Source: Bondarzewia mesenterica (Eukaryota; Basidiomycota; Agaricomycetes; Russulales; Bondarzewiaceae). Taken from it: 64,000 nucleotides of DNA. The stretch lies in assembly GCA_004802705.1 (NCBI GenBank), contig SGPL01000100.1, positions 1 to 64,000 on the forward strand. The letters are read 5' to 3'. Numbering within the stretch: position 1 is the first letter of the stretch; each line of letters starts with the position of its first letter. The translations under genes and the position numbers were made by a program. The notes beneath the pieces were generated by a model, which saw only the letters and a list, made by a program, of their open reading frames with translations, did not search any database and was not told where the DNA came from. Of the stretch, positions 61,356 to 64,000 are shown piece after piece.

Positions 61356-61968
61356 TAACCAATGGTTCTGGTTTGTGTTTCGCGTCTTTTTTGGTGATTA
61401 CAGGTGTTTAAAAGATAAGATTATGACGGACCGTAATGACATGTATATGTACCTCGAATATTTCTCTTCCTGCGACATGATTCCTTTTCCCAGCATCTTC
61501 CCCCCCTCGTTTCGCACGTTATCACCCCACCCGGTTGTATTATCGTTCTGTAGTGTCCTCGTATCATCAAGGCAACACACTTAGACCGTTGTTACTTTAT
61601 GACCGCTTTTTCTGTCAACTCCTTCGTGTATCCGTTTATTTAAGTACACACCTCGTATGGTCGAAACGAAGGGGTCCCTGATCCATGATTTTTTGCAATG
61701 CCATCGCGAGCCGGCACTACCTCGACTCAAATAAGTTACACACCGACCGATGCAATCTTGTTGGGACACACACGTATACGGGTTCTGTCCACTGTGATAC
61801 TGTCACTCTAAATAAAAGGGAGTTGACTGACCTAATTCGAATCAAGGTGAAATCACGCATGTCCACACTATGAAATAAAGCAGAGAAAAAATGAGTAAAA
61901 TACACGAAGAAAACAAGGCGTGCCGAGCCAAGGGGACAAAAAAAGTAAATCAAAATAGACAGTTCAGA
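61356..61968. other. convergent 3' flanks of the perilipin-like and VPS3-like genes
   Basis: Two converging stops border this stretch; no gene is seen. Confidence 0.4.
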
Positions 61969-64000
61969 TCATCGGAGGCCTCCCCCACCATCTGCATCCG
62001 TCACGCTCGACCCATATGACGCGGACATACCGACGCCTATCCCCCCCACGCCGCCTCTTCGGGGCACGGGCACGGCGATGACCGGCGCGTGCAAGCCGAC
62101 CTTCTCGTCGAGTTCGACATACGGGTGGCCGCCTTCGCCCTTCTCGTCGTTATCCTCGTCAGACTCGGGGAGCGCTTCTTCGACGAGGGCACCCTGTGCG
62201 CGCAGGAGGGTGTGGGTCGTGTCGGAAATCTGTTTAGAAGTGAACGTCAGTGGTGAGAAAGTTGTGGGAAGAGTGGATGGGGTAGGACGAGTGGGGGTAA
62301 TAGACAGTAGACAAAGAGGATAGAGAATAAATGGGGTTGGGAAGTAGAGGTGAGACGCACGGCGAGGTTTTGGGACATGCTGATGCCCTTGATGAGGAGG
62401 TCCTCGTGGCGCGCGTGTAGCGAGCGGCGGAGCGAGCTGGCGAGGAAAGCGGAGAGTGTTGGGAGGGGCCAGGTAGGTGGGACGCGTTCGAGGACCTGGA
62501 GGAAAGCAGTCAGCAATGAGCATTGACCTTTTATCCCACCGGGTTCCCGTTTCGAGGCACGGGTAGAAAAAGGGGAGGATGAGGGCTCACGTCGACGACG
62601 TCGAAATTGACGGCTTGCGAGTTGAGGAGGCTCGCACTGGCGTTGACAAATGTGCTCGATCCAGGAGGGGGCGATGACGACGACGTTTGTGCGCGTTCCC
62701 GCTCCGAAGTGTCGCTGCTACGAGAACAGCGGTTTGTTTTTCTCAAAATAAAAAAAATCATAGAGCACGGCCAACTCACCCTCCACTCATGTACACCTCC
62801 AGTAGGAGCCTCAACAGCCTCCTCGTCTCCTCCTCAGCGCTCCCATTCGCACCTGGAGCTTTTGACGAGGATGGGCCGACCCAAGGCCCCAGCTCATACT
62901 TCTCCGCCAATGTGCTTGCGACCCGGGGCGGCACGACGCTTCCACAGGTCGTGCAATACGCCTCTGCTGACACGTGATCGCGCATCGTATGCGCGAGAAT
63001 AGAGAGCGCCGCGTGGTGGTTTCCCAGCTGCACGGAGAAAGAAATGAGAACGACGGGAGCACTTCATGATTTGGTGGCCGCCCACCTTGCCCTCGACGAT
63101 CGCGACCTCCAAGGCCAGCACCTTTTCCTGTGATGCGAGCCTTTCGCGTACGGGTTGCGCGTCGTACGACACCGAGCTCTGCAGGAAGAGCGCGGTGCGA
63201 ATCCGCGCGCGTTTGGCGGGTGAATCGGGAGTTGTGGCAGCAAAGTAAGAAAGGAAGGGCGTTGATGAGGGGTTCGATGCATAAGATGCAGCTATTCCGA
63301 GATTGTCAGTTATTGTGATGACAAGTAGCCAAACAAGAAATTATTCCATTTATGAGAGAGAAATACCTTTAGCACGCCAAAGTTTTGAGACGGCGTCATC
63401 AGAGATGTAGGTGAGAAGCTGATCGACGCATATGAGTGCAAGCTCGCTATGCAATGTCCTATCCTGCACGACACGAACACACGTATGCGAGTAAGAACGA
63501 GATCCAATCACGACGGGAAGCTTCATGGACAACTGACAGTATTTCGCTTCTGCAGGACCAAGTATTCCAAGAACTGTATTCCTGCTTCAGGGTTTGCTTC
63601 TCGAATCTGCCGTAGCATCGCCACGTCGTCCTCTGATTTCTGGGCACGCTTCGTCGAGCCTTGTGAAGTTAGCAGCTGCACAAAGAATAAACAGAAAATA
63701 AGTGAACTGGCCGATAAAATAAAGAGTTTCCATACTACCTTGAGAGCTCGTTCAGAATCCTTCTTCGTCAACCAGATGCCCCATTGCTGCGTCAGTTGAC
63801 GATTCCGCCTCTCTGCGAGAAATGTGAACATTTTCGATAAAGGATCTGGGATATCTGCGTCTGTCCACTCTTCCTCTGCTAGTCTACCATCCAGGTATAG
63901 ATGGTCACCGGAATATCTTGATATGCTATACACAACAACTTACTTGGACCAGACTTCGAGCAATTTTGCATCGTCGCCTTGCTTTTGATAGATCTTACAC
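61969..64000 (-). CDS. VPS3: VPS3/TGFBRAP1-like CORVET subunit (C-terminal part, cut by window end)
   Basis: This endosomal tethering subunit of CORVET (Vps3, related to Vps39/TRAP1) promotes Rab5-dependent early-endosome fusion. From the window edge inward the frame reads IYQKQGDDAKLLEVWSK, YLDGRLAEEEWTDADIPDPL, NRQLTQQWGIWLTKKDSERA, EANPEAGIQFLEYLVLQKRN, LICVDQLLTYISDDAVSKLW, KRARIRTALFLQSS, AQPVRERLASQEKVLALEVA, NHHAALSILAHTMRDHVSAE, the VPS39-type RLLRLLLEVYMSGG, and NFDVVDVLERVPPTWPLPTL. The C-terminus is acidic then Gly-rich (VTDADGGGGLR). These are the conserved C-terminal blocks of Vps3/TGFBRAP1. The N-terminal WD-like and CNH region lies beyond 64000, so the start is missing. Confidence 0.85.

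Overview
The window reads as nuclear DNA of a filamentous basidiomycete, most likely an Agaricomycete. Genes on both strands are split by many short GT-AG introns (about 50-90 nt). The recognisable proteins are fungal: DASH Dam1, a plasma-membrane H+-ATPase, a perilipin-like lipid-droplet protein, and Agaricomycete-type single-pass membrane proteins. There are no rRNA or tRNA genes, CRISPR arrays or operons. Sequence quality is uneven: scattered N at 27.5-29.7 kb, one near-solid N gap at about 29.53-29.66 kb, and more N at 45.3-51.9 kb and 57.0 kb. Several otherwise intact genes carry apparent one-base frame breaks, often at homopolymers.

Layout. 0-9 kb: no supported gene to 1.5 kb, then three minus-strand genes: DASH subunit DAM1, a DUF1295/steroid-reductase-like membrane protein, and the P-type H+-ATPase PMA. 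9-12.9 kb: gene-poor, with a degraded minus-strand coding-like stretch and a tiny palindromic inverted-repeat element at 12.64 kb. 13-25.4 kb: an unknown gene, RPB10, the divergently transcribed condensin subunit CND1, a phosphatidylinositol-4-phosphate 5-kinase, and another unknown gene. 25.6-35.6 kb: separase (minus), with N in the middle, then NMD3 (minus). 36-40 kb: two unknown minus-strand genes. 40.3-43.2 kb: SEC23 (plus). 43.9-54.8 kb: a plus-strand accessory block, with a large EF-hand-like protein followed by four single-pass membrane protein genes, at least three of one family. 55.8-56.5 kb: a 668-bp element with 23-bp inverted repeats and TA flanks. 57-64 kb: a TBC Rab-GAP of the Gyp8/TBC1D20 type (minus), a perilipin-like gene (plus), and the C-terminal part of a VPS3/TGFBRAP1-like CORVET subunit (minus), cut by the window edge.

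How the genes relate. Three core chromosome-segregation genes (DAM1, CND1, separase) lie within 33 kb. CND1 and separase have ACGCGT (MCB-type) hexamers upstream, which suggests shared G1/S or cell-cycle control; this is inference. SEC23, the TBC protein, the VPS3-like protein and the PIP5-kinase all act in membrane traffic or phosphoinositide signalling but are not otherwise linked. The most lineage-specific part is the 43.9-54.8 kb block, a plausible locally duplicated surface-protein cluster. No prokaryote-like defence system or autonomous transposon was found.
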